Shown piece after piece: positions 1 through 8,488 of a stretch of DNA of 64,000 bases. The position numbers were made by a program, and so were the translations under genes. The notes under the pieces are model-generated. The model made no database searches and was not told the DNA's origin. It worked only from the letters and a program-made list of their open reading frames with translations. The first letter of the stretch is position 1; each line of letters starts with the position of its first letter. The stretch is from Brevibacterium sediminis. GTDB lineage: Bacteria > Actinomycetota > Actinomycetes > Actinomycetales > Brevibacteriaceae. The DNA is taken from NCBI RefSeq assembly GCF_013623905.1, contig NZ_JABKDD010000001.1:310001-374000 (forward strand), in the 5' to 3' direction.

Positions 1-4
1 GACC

Positions 5-1483
5 ATGGGAATGCCAGCCGCCTCGGCGAACGAAGACCGCCGACTCCGACGGGGACTGAAGTCCCGCCACCTGCAGATGATCGCCATCGGCGGTGCCATC
101 GGCACCGGGCTCTTCCTCGGCTCCGGCGGCACGATCTCACAAGCCGGCCCCGGCGGCGCCCTGCTGGCCTATGCCGCGATCGGCATCATGGTCCTCTTCG
201 TCATGCAGTCCCTCGGCGAGATGTCGACCCACCTGCCCGTGGCCGGATCGTTCCACACCTACGGGACCAAATACGTCAGTCCCTCGTTCGGATTCGCCAT
301 GGGCTGGAACTACTGGTTCAACTGGGCGATCACCCTGGCTGCCGAACTCGTCGCCGCGGGCGTCATCATGTCCTTCTGGTTCCCCGACGTGCCCTCGTGG
401 ATCTGGGCGGCGGTCTTCCTCATTCTGCTGGCCGGGCTGAACTTCCTGTCCGCGAAGGCCTTCGGCGAAGGCGAATTCTGGTTCGCCGCCATCAAGGTCA
501 CGGCCGTGCTGGCGTTCCTCGTCCTCGGTGTGTTCATGATCGCCGGCATCCTCGGCGGAACCGCACCCGGGGTGAGCAATTGGACGAAGGGCGAGGCTCC
601 GTTCGTCGGTGGATGGATGTCCGTCATCAGCGTCTTCATGATCGCCGGATTCTCGTTCCAGGGCACCGAGCTCGTCGGCGTCACCGCGGGGGAATCGGAG
701 AACCCGCGCAAGGACATGCCGCGCGCCATCCGCACCGTGTTCTGGCGCATCATGCTCTTCTACATCGGCGCCATCGCCGTCATCGGCTTCATCCTGCCCT
801 ATACCGACCCCTCGCTGCTGGCCTCGGCGAACAATGAGGACATCACGGCCTCCCCGTTCACTCTCGTCTTCGAACGCGCCGGAATCGCCGTGGCCGCCGG
901 CATGATGAACGCCGTCATCCTCACCGCCATCCTCTCCGCCGGCAACTCCGGCCTCTACGCCTCCACCCGCATGCTCTACGCCATGGCGAAAGAGGGAACC
1001 GCGCCGAGGCTGTTCGCCCGACTCAACGAACGCGGAGTCCCCGTCATGGCGCTGCTGGCCACCGCCATGATCGGACTGTTCGGATTCCTCACCGAGATCA
1101 TGGGTGACGGTGGAGCCTATACCTGGCTGATGAATGTCTCCGGACTCTCCGGCTTCATCGTCTGGGTCGGCATCGCCTGGTGCCACTTCCGGTTCCGCCG
1201 CGCCTATGTGCGGCAGGGGCGCGCTGTAGCGGACCTGCCGTACCGGGCGCCGCTGTTCCCGATCGGCCCGGTCATCGCGCTCATCATGCTCATCGTCGTC
1301 ATCATCGGGCAGAACGTGCAGGCGATCGTCAACGGGCAGCTGCTCCAGGTCGCCAGCGCCTATGCAGGGCTTCCTGCGTTCCTGCTTCTGTGGGTCATCC
1401 ACCGCATCGTCACGGGCCGCCGCTCACGCATGGTCGCCCTCGATGACATGGACGTCGATGGGCTCGAGATCAAGGCTCCCTGA
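5..1483 (+). CDS. Amino acid permease, APC superfamily (AAT-type)
   Basis: Secondary transporter of the amino acid/polyamine/organocation superfamily, expected to import an amino acid with protons across the cytoplasmic membrane. The 492-residue product has the family start: a basic stretch followed by a first helix with GGAIGTGLFLGSG (about residues 28-40), then about twelve hydrophobic segments and a short charged tail. The GESENPRKDMPRAI segment after helix 6 is typical of the AAT group (LysP, GabP, AnsP, ProY). The length is normal. The substrate cannot be read from sequence. Only four bases precede the ATG, so the start cannot be tested; a second in-frame ATG lies at 11 and an upstream extension outside the window is possible. 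The next gene begins about 100 bases later behind its own iron box, so this is probably a separate transcript. Confidence 0.9.
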   Translation: MGMPAASANEDRRLRRGLKSRHLQMIAIGGAIGTGLFLGSGGTISQAGPGGALLAYAAIGIMVLFVMQSLGEMSTHLPVAGSFHTYGTKYVSPSFGFAMGWNYWFNWAITLAAELVAAGVIMSFWFPDVPSWIWAAVFLILLAGLNFLSAKAFGEGEFWFAAIKVTAVLAFLVLGVFMIAGILGGTAPGVSNWTKGEAPFVGGWMSVISVFMIAGFSFQGTELVGVTAGESENPRKDMPRAIRTVFWRIMLFYIGAIAVIGFILPYTDPSLLASANNEDITASPFTLVFERAGIAVAAGMMNAVILTAILSAGNSGLYASTRMLYAMAKEGTAPRLFARLNERGVPVMALLATAMIGLFGFLTEIMGDGGAYTWLMNVSGLSGFIVWVGIAWCHFRFRRAYVRQGRAVADLPYRAPLFPIGPVIALIMLIVVIIGQNVQAIVNGQLLQVASAYAGLPAFLLLWVIHRIVTGRRSRMVALDDMDVDGLEIKAP

Positions 1484-1546
1484 TCCCTTGGTCGATTCCT
1501 CGCCGAGGCGGCCGTGCGGTCGGATTCGAACCGCCGGAGAAATGGG

Positions 1547-1565
1547 TTAAGCTAGGCTCGCCTAA
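1547..1565 (+). promoter_or_regulatory. IdeR/DtxR-like iron box
   Basis: The 19 bases TTAAGCTAGGCTCGCCTAA match the DtxR/IdeR operator consensus (TTAGGTTAGSCTAACCTAA) at 15 of 19 positions by eye. The box ends 18 bases before the ATG of a ferric-siderophore-binding lipoprotein, so repression by an iron-loaded DtxR-family regulator is the likely control. The regulator gene is not in this window. Confidence 0.72.
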
Positions 1566-1583
1566 CTACTCAAGAAGGATTCC

Positions 1584-2540
1584 ATGCGCCGTATTCTCGC
1601 CCCAGTGATTGCCTCCGTTCTCGTCCTCGCCGGCTGCGGCGGAGGAGCAGATTCAGCCGACGAGGCCTCGGGGCCCACCGTCGACACGAAGTTCGGCGCC
1701 GTCGAGGTGCCCGCCGACCCGCAGAAGGTCGTGGCGCTGGGATGGGGCGATGCCGAGACCGCTCTGGCGCTCGGAGTCCAGCCCGTCGGCGCCTCTGACT
1801 GGGTCGAGTTCGGCGGCAAGGGCGTCGGGCCGTGGGCCGAAGATCTCTACGACGAAGCTCCGGAGATCATCGCGACGATGGAACCCGACTACGAGGCCAT
1901 TGCCGCACTTGAGCCCGACGTCATCCTCGATACGAACAGCTCCGGAGAGAAGGAGCGCTACGACCGCCTCTCTGAGATCGCTCCCACGGTCGGAGTGCCG
2001 GAAGGCGGCGACAACTACCTGACGACGATGGACCAGCAGGTCGACCTCGTCTCCCAGGCGCTCGGCAAGGAAGACGACGGGAAGAAGCTGCTCGACGACC
2101 TCGACGAGACCTACGCCGATGCGCGCGAAGCCCATCCGGAGTTCAAGGACAAGTCCGTGACCGTGGCAGCGAAGACCTCCGAGGGATGGGGTGCCTACGT
2201 CGAGGAATCAGGTCGCGTGCAGGTCATGGAGCAGCTCGGCTTCAAGCAGTCCGAGACGATCGCCGGAATGAAGGCGGACGGCTTCTCCGTGCCGATCTCC
2301 GAGGAGAACCTCGATCAGCTCGACGCGGACCTGCTCCTGACGTTCCCGATCTACATCGAGGACAAGGATGTCACCGAGGATGCTGCCTACAAGCGCATTC
2401 CTGCCGTCAAGGACGGGCACGACCTCGTTCTGACCAACGACAATGACGACATCCGCAAGGCATTCTCACTCAACTCGATCCTCTCGGCCAAGTACACCGC
2501 GGAGGAGCTCCCGGGACTCATCGCCGACAAGGTGAAGTAA
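1584..2540 (+). CDS. Iron-siderophore ABC transporter substrate-binding lipoprotein
   Basis: Extracytoplasmic binding protein of the FecB/FhuD (class III periplasmic-binding) family, delivering ferric siderophore to a membrane permease. The 318-residue product starts with a short lipoprotein signal and a lipobox LAGC whose Cys is near residue 18. The body has the usual pattern: a GAVEVPADPQKVVALGWGD segment at the start of the N-lobe and LEPDVILDTNSSG in the first half. No permease or ATPase gene is adjacent. It may share the FecCD-FecE unit at 5480-8471 or use a distant one. An iron box lies directly upstream. It converges on a NUDIX gene 38 bases away. The ligand cannot be inferred. Confidence 0.9.
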   Translation: MRRILAPVIASVLVLAGCGGGADSADEASGPTVDTKFGAVEVPADPQKVVALGWGDAETALALGVQPVGASDWVEFGGKGVGPWAEDLYDEAPEIIATMEPDYEAIAALEPDVILDTNSSGEKERYDRLSEIAPTVGVPEGGDNYLTTMDQQVDLVSQALGKEDDGKKLLDDLDETYADAREAHPEFKDKSVTVAAKTSEGWGAYVEESGRVQVMEQLGFKQSETIAGMKADGFSVPISEENLDQLDADLLLTFPIYIEDKDVTEDAAYKRIPAVKDGHDLVLTNDNDDIRKAFSLNSILSAKYTAEELPGLIADKVK

Positions 2541-2578
2541 CCGACTGACGAGCGCTGCTGCGCGCCCCTGCGCAGAAC

Positions 2579-3037
2579 TCACACAGCGGCACGCCACGCA
2601 TCCAGGCCGAGGTCGATGATGCGGGCGTGCCGCACATTTTGAAGCGAATCGATCGGCAGCCATTCCGCCCGATCCGTCGTCCCGTCGACCTCGAGTGTGC
2701 CCAAGGTGCCGCCGGTGATCCGCGCCTCGTAGACGACCCGTACGCCTTTGAAAGGACGATCCGTCGAATCGCTGAAGATCGGATTGCGACGTGCTTCCGT
2801 GAAGGAATGAGTGGTCAGAGGGCGGACGACCTCAGCGTCGAACCCGGTCTCCTCTTTGATCTCACGGACCGTGCCGGCTTCGATGCTCTCGTCGAACTCG
2901 ATTCCGCCGCCAGGCAGGGTCCAGATCGCGTGCAGGCGGTCCTTTCCGCCGTTGAACCAGCTGAGGAGGATTTCGTCGTCGTCATTGACGATGACCGCAT
3001 AACCGGCAAGTCGGGTGTCATATTCGGAGAAGTGCAT
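2579..3037 (-). CDS. NUDIX hydrolase
   Basis: Hydrolase of a nucleoside diphosphate linked to another moiety; the exact substrate is unknown. The 152-residue product carries an intact Nudix box near residues 42-65, G-x5-E-x7-REIKEETGF, with the metal-binding REI-EE core. The N-terminal part (GYAVIVNDDDEILLSWF) is the usual first strand pair of the fold. Length is typical of small single-domain NUDIX proteins. It is transcribed leftward, divergent from the esterase at 3129 with about 90 bases between them, and convergent with the siderophore-binding gene. Nothing nearby narrows the substrate. Confidence 0.9.
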   Translation of the reverse strand: MHFSEYDTRLAGYAVIVNDDDEILLSWFNGGKDRLHAIWTLPGGGIEFDESIEAGTVREIKEETGFDAEVVRPLTTHSFTEARRNPIFSDSTDRPFKGVRVVYEARITGGTLGTLEVDGTTDRAEWLPIDSLQNVRHARIIDLGLDAWRAAV

Positions 3038-3128
3038 GACCTCACCCTACCCGCGTCAGCAGTGACCGCCCGGGGAGAATCTCAACAGGGCTGCTGATAT
3101 GCAGAACGGCACGGGCTAGGCTGGGATC

Positions 3129-3917
3129 GTGACCACCATCAACAGCACTCGAATCGGCGAGTCCGGGCGCCTGGTCGTCTTCCTCCACGGCCTGTTCGGC
3201 CGAGGCAAGAACTTCACCCGCATCGCCAAGGACATCGAGCCCGAATTCTCCAGTCTCCTCGTCGACCTGCCCAACCACGGTGAGTCCGAATGGACAGAGA
3301 CCTTCGACTATGTCGAGCTCGCCGATGCCGTGGCGGCCCATATCGCCGAGGCGGTCGATCCCGGCGATCAGCCCGTGCACCTGGTCGGGCATTCCCTGGG
3401 TGGAAAGGTCGCCATGGTTCTCGCCCTGCGTCACCCGGAACTCATCGACCGCCTTGTCGTCGTCGACATCGGCCCCGATGCCGGCGGGTCCACCGGAGTC
3501 TTCGACCATCTGCTCTCCAGTCTCGCCTCCCTCGACCTCGACCGGATCGAATCGCGTACCGACGCGGATGAGGCGCTTCGGGACCCGATCCCCGAGGCTG
3601 CGATCAGGGGATTCCTGCTGCAGAACCTGCGCCCCACCTCGGCGGGGTATTCCTGGCAGCCCAACCTCGCGTTGCTGCATTCGAGCCTCGACATCATCGG
3701 AGGCTTCCCGGACTTGGGCGGTGCCGTCTTCGACCATCGGGTCCTCTGGGTCGCCGGTGAGAAATCGGACTATGTCGACCGTGACGACCTGCCGCAGATG
3801 CGCAGTCTGTTCCCCCGCACCACCCTTCTCACGGTCAAAGGCTCGGGGCATTGGGTGCATTCGGAGAAACCGCGTGAGTTCGTCTCAGCACTGACGGCAT
3901 TCCTCAGCCGGCCCTGA
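3129..3917 (+). CDS. Alpha/beta-fold hydrolase (YbfF-like esterase)
   Basis: Cytoplasmic serine hydrolase of the alpha/beta family. The 262 residues show HGLFGRGKNF (oxyanion-hole loop, about 20-29), the strand VDLPNHGES, the nucleophile elbow GHSLGG with Ser at about 89, and a C-terminal GSGHWVHSEKP with the catalytic His. The HGL.G...N plus DLPNHG.S combination resembles E. coli YbfF-type acyl-CoA/ester hydrolases. The start is GTG. The gene stands alone, 72 bases ahead of a rhodanese gene. The substrate is unknown; a role as a general esterase is inference. Confidence 0.85.
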   Translation: MTTINSTRIGESGRLVVFLHGLFGRGKNFTRIAKDIEPEFSSLLVDLPNHGESEWTETFDYVELADAVAAHIAEAVDPGDQPVHLVGHSLGGKVAMVLALRHPELIDRLVVVDIGPDAGGSTGVFDHLLSSLASLDLDRIESRTDADEALRDPIPEAAIRGFLLQNLRPTSAGYSWQPNLALLHSSLDIIGGFPDLGGAVFDHRVLWVAGEKSDYVDRDDLPQMRSLFPRTTLLTVKGSGHWVHSEKPREFVSALTAFLSRP

Positions 3918-3989
3918 AAGGGAATATGCTGAACGCGCTCGACGTTGCCACAGCGAGCACAATTGGACTCAAACCCTCAGGAGGAATGC

Positions 3990-4898
3990 GTGAGCACTTC
4001 GATCCCGGCCGATTCCGCAGAGAAGTTCGCCGAATACGCGGACGGAACCCGACTGGTCAGCACCGATTGGGTGGCTGAGCATGCAGGCGATCCCGGACTC
4101 GTCATCGTCGAAAGCGACGAAGACGTGCTGCTCTACGAGACGGGGCATATTCCCGGAGCGGTCAAGGTCGATTGGCACACGGAACTCAACGACCCGGTCA
4201 CCCGTGACTACGTCGACGGCGAAGGATTCGCCGCACTCATGTCCGCCAAGGGCATCTCCCGCGATGACACCATCGTCGTCTACGGCGACAAGTCCAACTG
4301 GTGGGCCGCCTACGCGCTGTGGGTCTTCACTCTCTTCGGCCACGAAGACGTCCGCCTCATGGACGGTGGTCGCGCGAAATGGCAGGCCGAGGGCCGCGAG
4401 ATGACCACGGACAAGCCGCAGCCTGTACCGACCGAATACCCCGTCGTCGAACGCGACGATTCGGTCATCCGCGCCTTCCTGCCCGAGGTCCGCGACAGCC
4501 TCGGCGACCTGCCGCTCATCGATGTGCGCAGCCCGGAGGAATACACCGGCGAACGCACCCACATGCCCGCCTACCCGGAGGAAGGCGCACTGCGCGGCGG
4601 CCATATCCCCGGCGCGAAGTCGATGCCCTGGGGCAAGGCAGCCAACGAAGATGGCACCTTCAAGTCCGCCGCCGAACTCAAGGAGCTCTACACCGAGCAG
4701 GCAGGGCTGGGCGCCAGCGACGAGGTCATCGCCTACTGCCGGATCGGCGAACGCTCCAGCCACACCTGGTTCGTCCTCAAGCACCTCCTCGGATATGAGA
4801 ACGTGCGCAACTACGACGGCTCCTGGACCGAATGGGGCAATGTCGTCGGCGTGCCGATCGTCACCGGAGCGGAGCCGGGAGAGGTGCCCGGACGCTGA
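3990..4898 (+). CDS. sseA: Thiosulfate/3-mercaptopyruvate sulfurtransferase (tandem rhodanese)
   Basis: Transfers sulfane sulfur from thiosulfate or mercaptopyruvate to a thiophilic acceptor via a Cys persulfide. The 302-residue product has two rhodanese domains: a non-catalytic N-terminal one ([20 protein letters not shown] to about 140) and a C-terminal catalytic one with the active loop CRIGERS, Cys at about 250. The GTG start at 3990 is chosen because AGGAGG lies at 3979-3984, five bases before it; a further-upstream TTG has no such site. The SufE-like gene overlaps its stop by one base (TGATG), a common actinobacterial pairing that suggests sulfur is passed between the two. The symbol is by family resemblance. 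Confidence 0.9.
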   Translation: MSTSIPADSAEKFAEYADGTRLVSTDWVAEHAGDPGLVIVESDEDVLLYETGHIPGAVKVDWHTELNDPVTRDYVDGEGFAALMSAKGISRDDTIVVYGDKSNWWAAYALWVFTLFGHEDVRLMDGGRAKWQAEGREMTTDKPQPVPTEYPVVERDDSVIRAFLPEVRDSLGDLPLIDVRSPEEYTGERTHMPAYPEEGALRGGHIPGAKSMPWGKAANEDGTFKSAAELKELYTEQAGLGASDEVIAYCRIGERSSHTWFVLKHLLGYENVRNYDGSWTEWGNVVGVPIVTGAEPGEVPGR

Positions 4899-5383
4899 TG
4901 AGCGAGACGACGACGCCTAAGACCGACGATCTGCCGGAGGCTCTGGCGGAGATCGTCACGGACTTCGCCGAAACCCCGTCCGACGACCGTCTCCAGGTGC
5001 TGCTGGAGTTCGCGACGGACCTTCCCGACCTGCCGGAGAAGTACACGGACCACCCGGAGCTGCTCGAGCCGGTACCCGAATGCCAGTCGCCGATCTTCCT
5101 CGTCACCGAGGTGACCGACCCCGAGGCGGGGGAGCGGGCGGAAGTGCGCCTGCACTTCTCCGCGCCCCCGGAGGCGCCGACCACGCGGGGCTTCGCCGGG
5201 ATCCTGCACGAAGGGCTCGACGGAGCCACCGCCGAGGCGATCCTGTCGGTTCCAGCCGACCTGCCCCTGCGGCTGTCGATGTCGGAGATCGTCAGCCCGC
5301 TGAGGCTGCGCGGAATGAGCGGAATGCTCTCGCGGATCCAGCGGCAGGTGTCCGAGAGGATCGGCAAGATCACAGCCGAGTGA
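4898..5383 (+). CDS. SufE-family sulfur acceptor protein
   Basis: SufE proteins accept persulfide sulfur from a desulfurase and promote its transfer. The 161-residue product has the acceptor Cys in VPECQSPIF at about residue 62, followed by the family features FSAPPEAPTTRGFAG (about 85-99) and a C-terminal LRGMSGMLSRIQ helix. The start ATG at 4898 shares its A with the stop of the sulfurtransferase, so translation is coupled. No SufS or suf operon is present. The likely donor is therefore the neighbouring rhodanese rather than a cysteine desulfurase; that link is inference. Length is slightly above E. coli SufE (138). Confidence 0.86.
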   Translation: MSETTTPKTDDLPEALAEIVTDFAETPSDDRLQVLLEFATDLPDLPEKYTDHPELLEPVPECQSPIFLVTEVTDPEAGERAEVRLHFSAPPEAPTTRGFAGILHEGLDGATAEAILSVPADLPLRLSMSEIVSPLRLRGMSGMLSRIQRQVSERIGKITAE

Positions 5384-5423
5384 GACCTCTCTCGCTTGGC
5401 TGAGGTGGTCCGGTGAGTTACAG

Positions 5424-5442
5424 TGTGGTTAGCCTGCCCTTA
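5424..5442 (+). promoter_or_regulatory. IdeR/DtxR-like iron box upstream of fecCD operon
   Basis: TGTGGTTAGCCTGCCCTTA matches the DtxR/IdeR consensus at 14 of 19 positions by eye, with the central GGTTAGCCT block intact. It lies 37 bases before the ATG of the first permease gene, a normal operator position for iron-repressed siderophore uptake operons. It would put the four-gene transporter operon under the same control as the binding protein at 1584. Confidence 0.62.
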
Positions 5443-5479
5443 GTCACCTGACCGCCACCTCACTCAAAGGACCACCTCG

Positions 5480-6547
5480 ATGACCGGTTCCGCCACCTCT
5501 GCCGAGGCGAAACCGCATACCGACACCAGTCATCCGACCGGTGGGAGCCTGCGGATCAGAAGAGTACTGGGACTGGTCGCAGCGATCATTGCGCTCATCG
5601 TCGTGATCGCAGCCTCCTTGGCGATCGGCGCCAGGGACATGCCGATCTCGGAGGTCCTCCGAGCCTTCTTCGCGCCCACCGGCAGCGACGATCAGCTCGT
5701 CGTCCTCGAACTGCGCCTGCCGCGGACCGTGCTCGGCATCCTCGTCGGCATGGGATTGGGCCTGGCCGGCGGTCTCATCCAAGCCCTGACGCGCAACCCC
5801 CTGGCCGATCCGGGCATCCTCGGCGTCAACGCGGGTGCGTCCCTTGCGATCACGATCGGCGTCGCATTCTTCGGGATCTCCTCGATCACCGGTTACATCT
5901 GGTTCGCGTTCGCCGGCGCCCTCGTCGCCACTGTCGGCGTCTATGTCATCGGGTCCGCGGGCCGCAGCCGCACGGTCGATCCGATCCGCCTGACTCTGGC
6001 CGGAGTCGCCGTCGCCGCTGTGCTCACCGGACTGACCAAAGCCATCCTGCTGACCAACGAACGCGCCTTCGACGCCTTCCGATCTTGGGACGTCGGCGCG
6101 ATCGCCGGCCGCGATTTCGATACGATCACCGCGATCCTGCCGTTCATGGTCATCGGCACCGTGCTCGCACTGGCACTGTCCCACTCACTCAACGCCGTGG
6201 CCCTCGGCGACGATCTGGCCGCCAGCCTCGGCACCTCGGTCAACCGCACCCGAGTGCTCTCCATCCTCGCGGTGACCCTCCTTGCCGGAGCGGCTACGGC
6301 CGCTGCCGGACCGATCGGATTCATCGGCCTGATGATTCCGCACATCGCCCGTTGGATCGTCGGTCCCGACCAGCGCTGGATCCTCGGCTACTCACTCGTC
6401 CTCTCTCCCATTCTGCTCCTGGCCTCGGACGTCATCGGCAGAGTCGTGATGAAACCCGGCGAACTCCAAGTCGGAGTCGTCACCGCGTTCGTCGGTGCTC
6501 CGGTGCTCATCGCCCTTGTCCGTCGAAAGAAGGCGAGCGGCCTGTGA
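5480..6547 (+). CDS. Iron-siderophore ABC permease, FecCD family (first subunit)
   Basis: Integral membrane half of a type II importer (BtuC/FecCD fold). The 355-residue product has a cytoplasmic N-terminal tail of about 30 residues, then about nine to ten hydrophobic segments. Family signatures are visible: LRLPRTVLGILVGMGLGLAGG (helix 2 region), QALTRNPLADPGILGVNAGA (ends of helix 3) and the ATPase-contacting GPIGFIGLMIPHIARWI near residues 278-295. It is the first gene after the iron box. Its stop overlaps the next gene's GTG start by four bases (GTGA), so the two permeases are made together as a heterodimer. Confidence 0.92.
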   Translation: MTGSATSAEAKPHTDTSHPTGGSLRIRRVLGLVAAIIALIVVIAASLAIGARDMPISEVLRAFFAPTGSDDQLVVLELRLPRTVLGILVGMGLGLAGGLIQALTRNPLADPGILGVNAGASLAITIGVAFFGISSITGYIWFAFAGALVATVGVYVIGSAGRSRTVDPIRLTLAGVAVAAVLTGLTKAILLTNERAFDAFRSWDVGAIAGRDFDTITAILPFMVIGTVLALALSHSLNAVALGDDLAASLGTSVNRTRVLSILAVTLLAGAATAAAGPIGFIGLMIPHIARWIVGPDQRWILGYSLVLSPILLLASDVIGRVVMKPGELQVGVVTAFVGAPVLIALVRRKKASGL

Positions 6548-7647
6548 AGACCACCAACCTCGCTGTCACCGACCGCAGCCTCACCGCGCACCCGCATGCA
6601 CTGCCGGGGGAGAAAGTCGACTTCGGCCGGCCCATGCTGCGAGTCTTCGGATTCCGCATCGACCTGCGGGTTGTCATCACCGCCGGAATCATCACGCTGA
6701 TCGCGCTGGCCTGCGGCTTCGCCGGTCTCATGCTCGGCAAGTTCTCGCTGACTCCGACCGAAGTGTTCCAGGGCCTGTTCGGGGCCGCTGAGAAGCGCAT
6801 CGTCAATACCGTCGTCGGGGAGTGGCGGGCACCGCGCATCATCGCCGGCATCGTCCTCGGCGCCGGACTCGGAGTCTCCGGAGCCGTCTTCCAATCGCTG
6901 ACACGCAATCCTCTCGGCTCCCCGGACATCATCGGCTTCTCCACCGGTGCCTACACCGGCGGCATCGTCACGATCATCGTCTTCGGCACGAGCTTCGTCT
7001 CCACCGCGGCGGGCGCGATTATCGGCGGACTCCTGACCGCCGTGGTCGTCTACCTGCTCACCTGGAAAGGCGGGGTCCAGGGCTTCCGGCTCATCATCGT
7101 GGGTATCGCACTGACGGCGATGCTCAACGCCTTCAACACCTGGCTGATCATGCGCGCCGATCTCGAGCTCGCCATGGCCGCTGCCACATGGGGTGCCGGA
7201 ACCCTGAATGGAATGGGCTGGTCGACGATCGCACCGGCGGCTGTGGCCACCATCGTCCTCGGTCTGGCCTGCGGACTCTTCTCCCGAGATCTCGGCACTC
7301 TGGAACTCGGTGACGATACGGCGAAAGCGCTGGGCGTACGCAACGAGCCCATCCGTGCCGTTCTCATCGTCATCGCCGTCGCCCTCGTCGCCGTGGTCAC
7401 GGCCGCGGCCGGTCCGATTGCCTTCGTCGCCTTGGCCGCACCGCAGATCGGGCGGCGGATCGCGCGGGCGCAAGGCACCAGCCTGCTGACCTCCGCGGCT
7501 GTCGGAGCACTGCTCCTCGTCGCCGCCGACCTCATCGCCCAACATGCGTTCGGCGATATCCAACTGCCCGTCGGCGTCATCACCGTGAGCATCGGCGGCA
7601 TCTACCTCATCTGGCTCCTCATCCAAGAAGCTCGGAAGGCATCATGA
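6544..7647 (+). CDS. Iron-siderophore ABC permease, FecCD family (second subunit)
   Basis: Partner permease of the same importer, 367 residues from the GTG at 6544. That start is chosen for the four-base overlap with the preceding stop; an open frame runs further upstream but only as a shadow of the first permease. Signatures are WRAPRIIAGIVLGAGLGVSG, QSLTRNPLGSPDIIGFSTGA and AAGPIAFVALAAPQIGRRIA, in the expected order. The N-terminal extension of about 45 residues before the first helix is slightly long. The stop overlaps the ATG of the ATPase gene by four bases (ATGA). Confidence 0.92.
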   Translation: MKTTNLAVTDRSLTAHPHALPGEKVDFGRPMLRVFGFRIDLRVVITAGIITLIALACGFAGLMLGKFSLTPTEVFQGLFGAAEKRIVNTVVGEWRAPRIIAGIVLGAGLGVSGAVFQSLTRNPLGSPDIIGFSTGAYTGGIVTIIVFGTSFVSTAAGAIIGGLLTAVVVYLLTWKGGVQGFRLIIVGIALTAMLNAFNTWLIMRADLELAMAAATWGAGTLNGMGWSTIAPAAVATIVLGLACGLFSRDLGTLELGDDTAKALGVRNEPIRAVLIVIAVALVAVVTAAAGPIAFVALAAPQIGRRIARAQGTSLLTSAAVGALLLVAADLIAQHAFGDIQLPVGVITVSIGGIYLIWLLIQEARKAS

Positions 7648-8471
7648 GCATTCCCAACCCCGCAGGCGCAGCCTCCCCGCTGATCGCCGAGAACCTCGAC
7701 CTGGCCTATGACCAGCGCCAGATCGTCAGCGATCTCGACGTGAGCATTCCCGACGGTAAGTTCTCGATCATCGTCGGCCCCAATGCCTGCGGCAAATCAA
7801 CTCTGCTGCGTGCTCTCGCGCGACTGCTGCCGCCGGCGAAGGGCACTGTGCTTCTCGATGGGAACAACATCGAGAAGATGAAGACGAAGAAGATCGCCCA
7901 GCGGTTGGGTCTTCTCCCGCAGTCGTCCATCGCCCCGGACGGGATCACGGTCGCCGAGCTCGTCTCCCGCGGGCGGCACCCGCATCAGTCGTTCCTGCGC
8001 CAGTGGACCGACGCCGATGAAGCAGCTGTGCTGTCGGCGCTGCGGGCGACGAACACCGAAGAGCTGTCCTCACGGCTCGTCGACGAGCTCTCCGGCGGTC
8101 AGCGTCAGCGCGTCTGGGTGGCCATGGTGCTCGCTCAGGAGACTTCCCTCCTGCTGCTCGACGAACCGACGACCTTTCTCGACGTCGCCTATCAGATCGA
8201 GCTGCTCGACCTGTTCTCGCAGCTCAATCACGAATACGGGCACACGCTGGTCGCCGTCCTCCACGACCTCAACCAAGCCTGCCGCTACGCCGACGAGATC
8301 ATCGCCATGAAGAACGGTTCGATCGTCGCTCAGGGGGCTCCGGAGACGATCATCACCTCGGAACTCGTCAACGAGGTCTTCGGCATCGACTGCACAGTCA
8401 TCGACGATCCGGTCACGGGTGCGCCGATGATCGTGGCGGGAGCACCGAAGAAGACATTCGCTCAGCGCTGA
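7644..8471 (+). CDS. Iron-siderophore ABC transporter ATPase (FecE/FepC type)
   Basis: Nucleotide-binding subunit that drives the FecCD-type permeases on the cytoplasmic side. The 275-residue product has Walker A GPNACGKST (about 43-51), a Q-loop at LLPQSSIAPDG, signature LSGGQRQRVW, Walker B LLLLDEPTTFLD and the switch His in VLHDLNQACRYADE. These last elements are typical of iron-chelate importers, and the length is normal. It is translationally coupled to the upstream permease; the binding-protein gene follows after 17 bases. Confidence 0.94.
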   Translation: MSIPNPAGAASPLIAENLDLAYDQRQIVSDLDVSIPDGKFSIIVGPNACGKSTLLRALARLLPPAKGTVLLDGNNIEKMKTKKIAQRLGLLPQSSIAPDGITVAELVSRGRHPHQSFLRQWTDADEAAVLSALRATNTEELSSRLVDELSGGQRQRVWVAMVLAQETSLLLLDEPTTFLDVAYQIELLDLFSQLNHEYGHTLVAVLHDLNQACRYADEIIAMKNGSIVAQGAPETIITSELVNEVFGIDCTVIDDPVTGAPMIVAGAPKKTFAQR

Positions 8472-8488
8472 GCGCACGTATCCCGGAA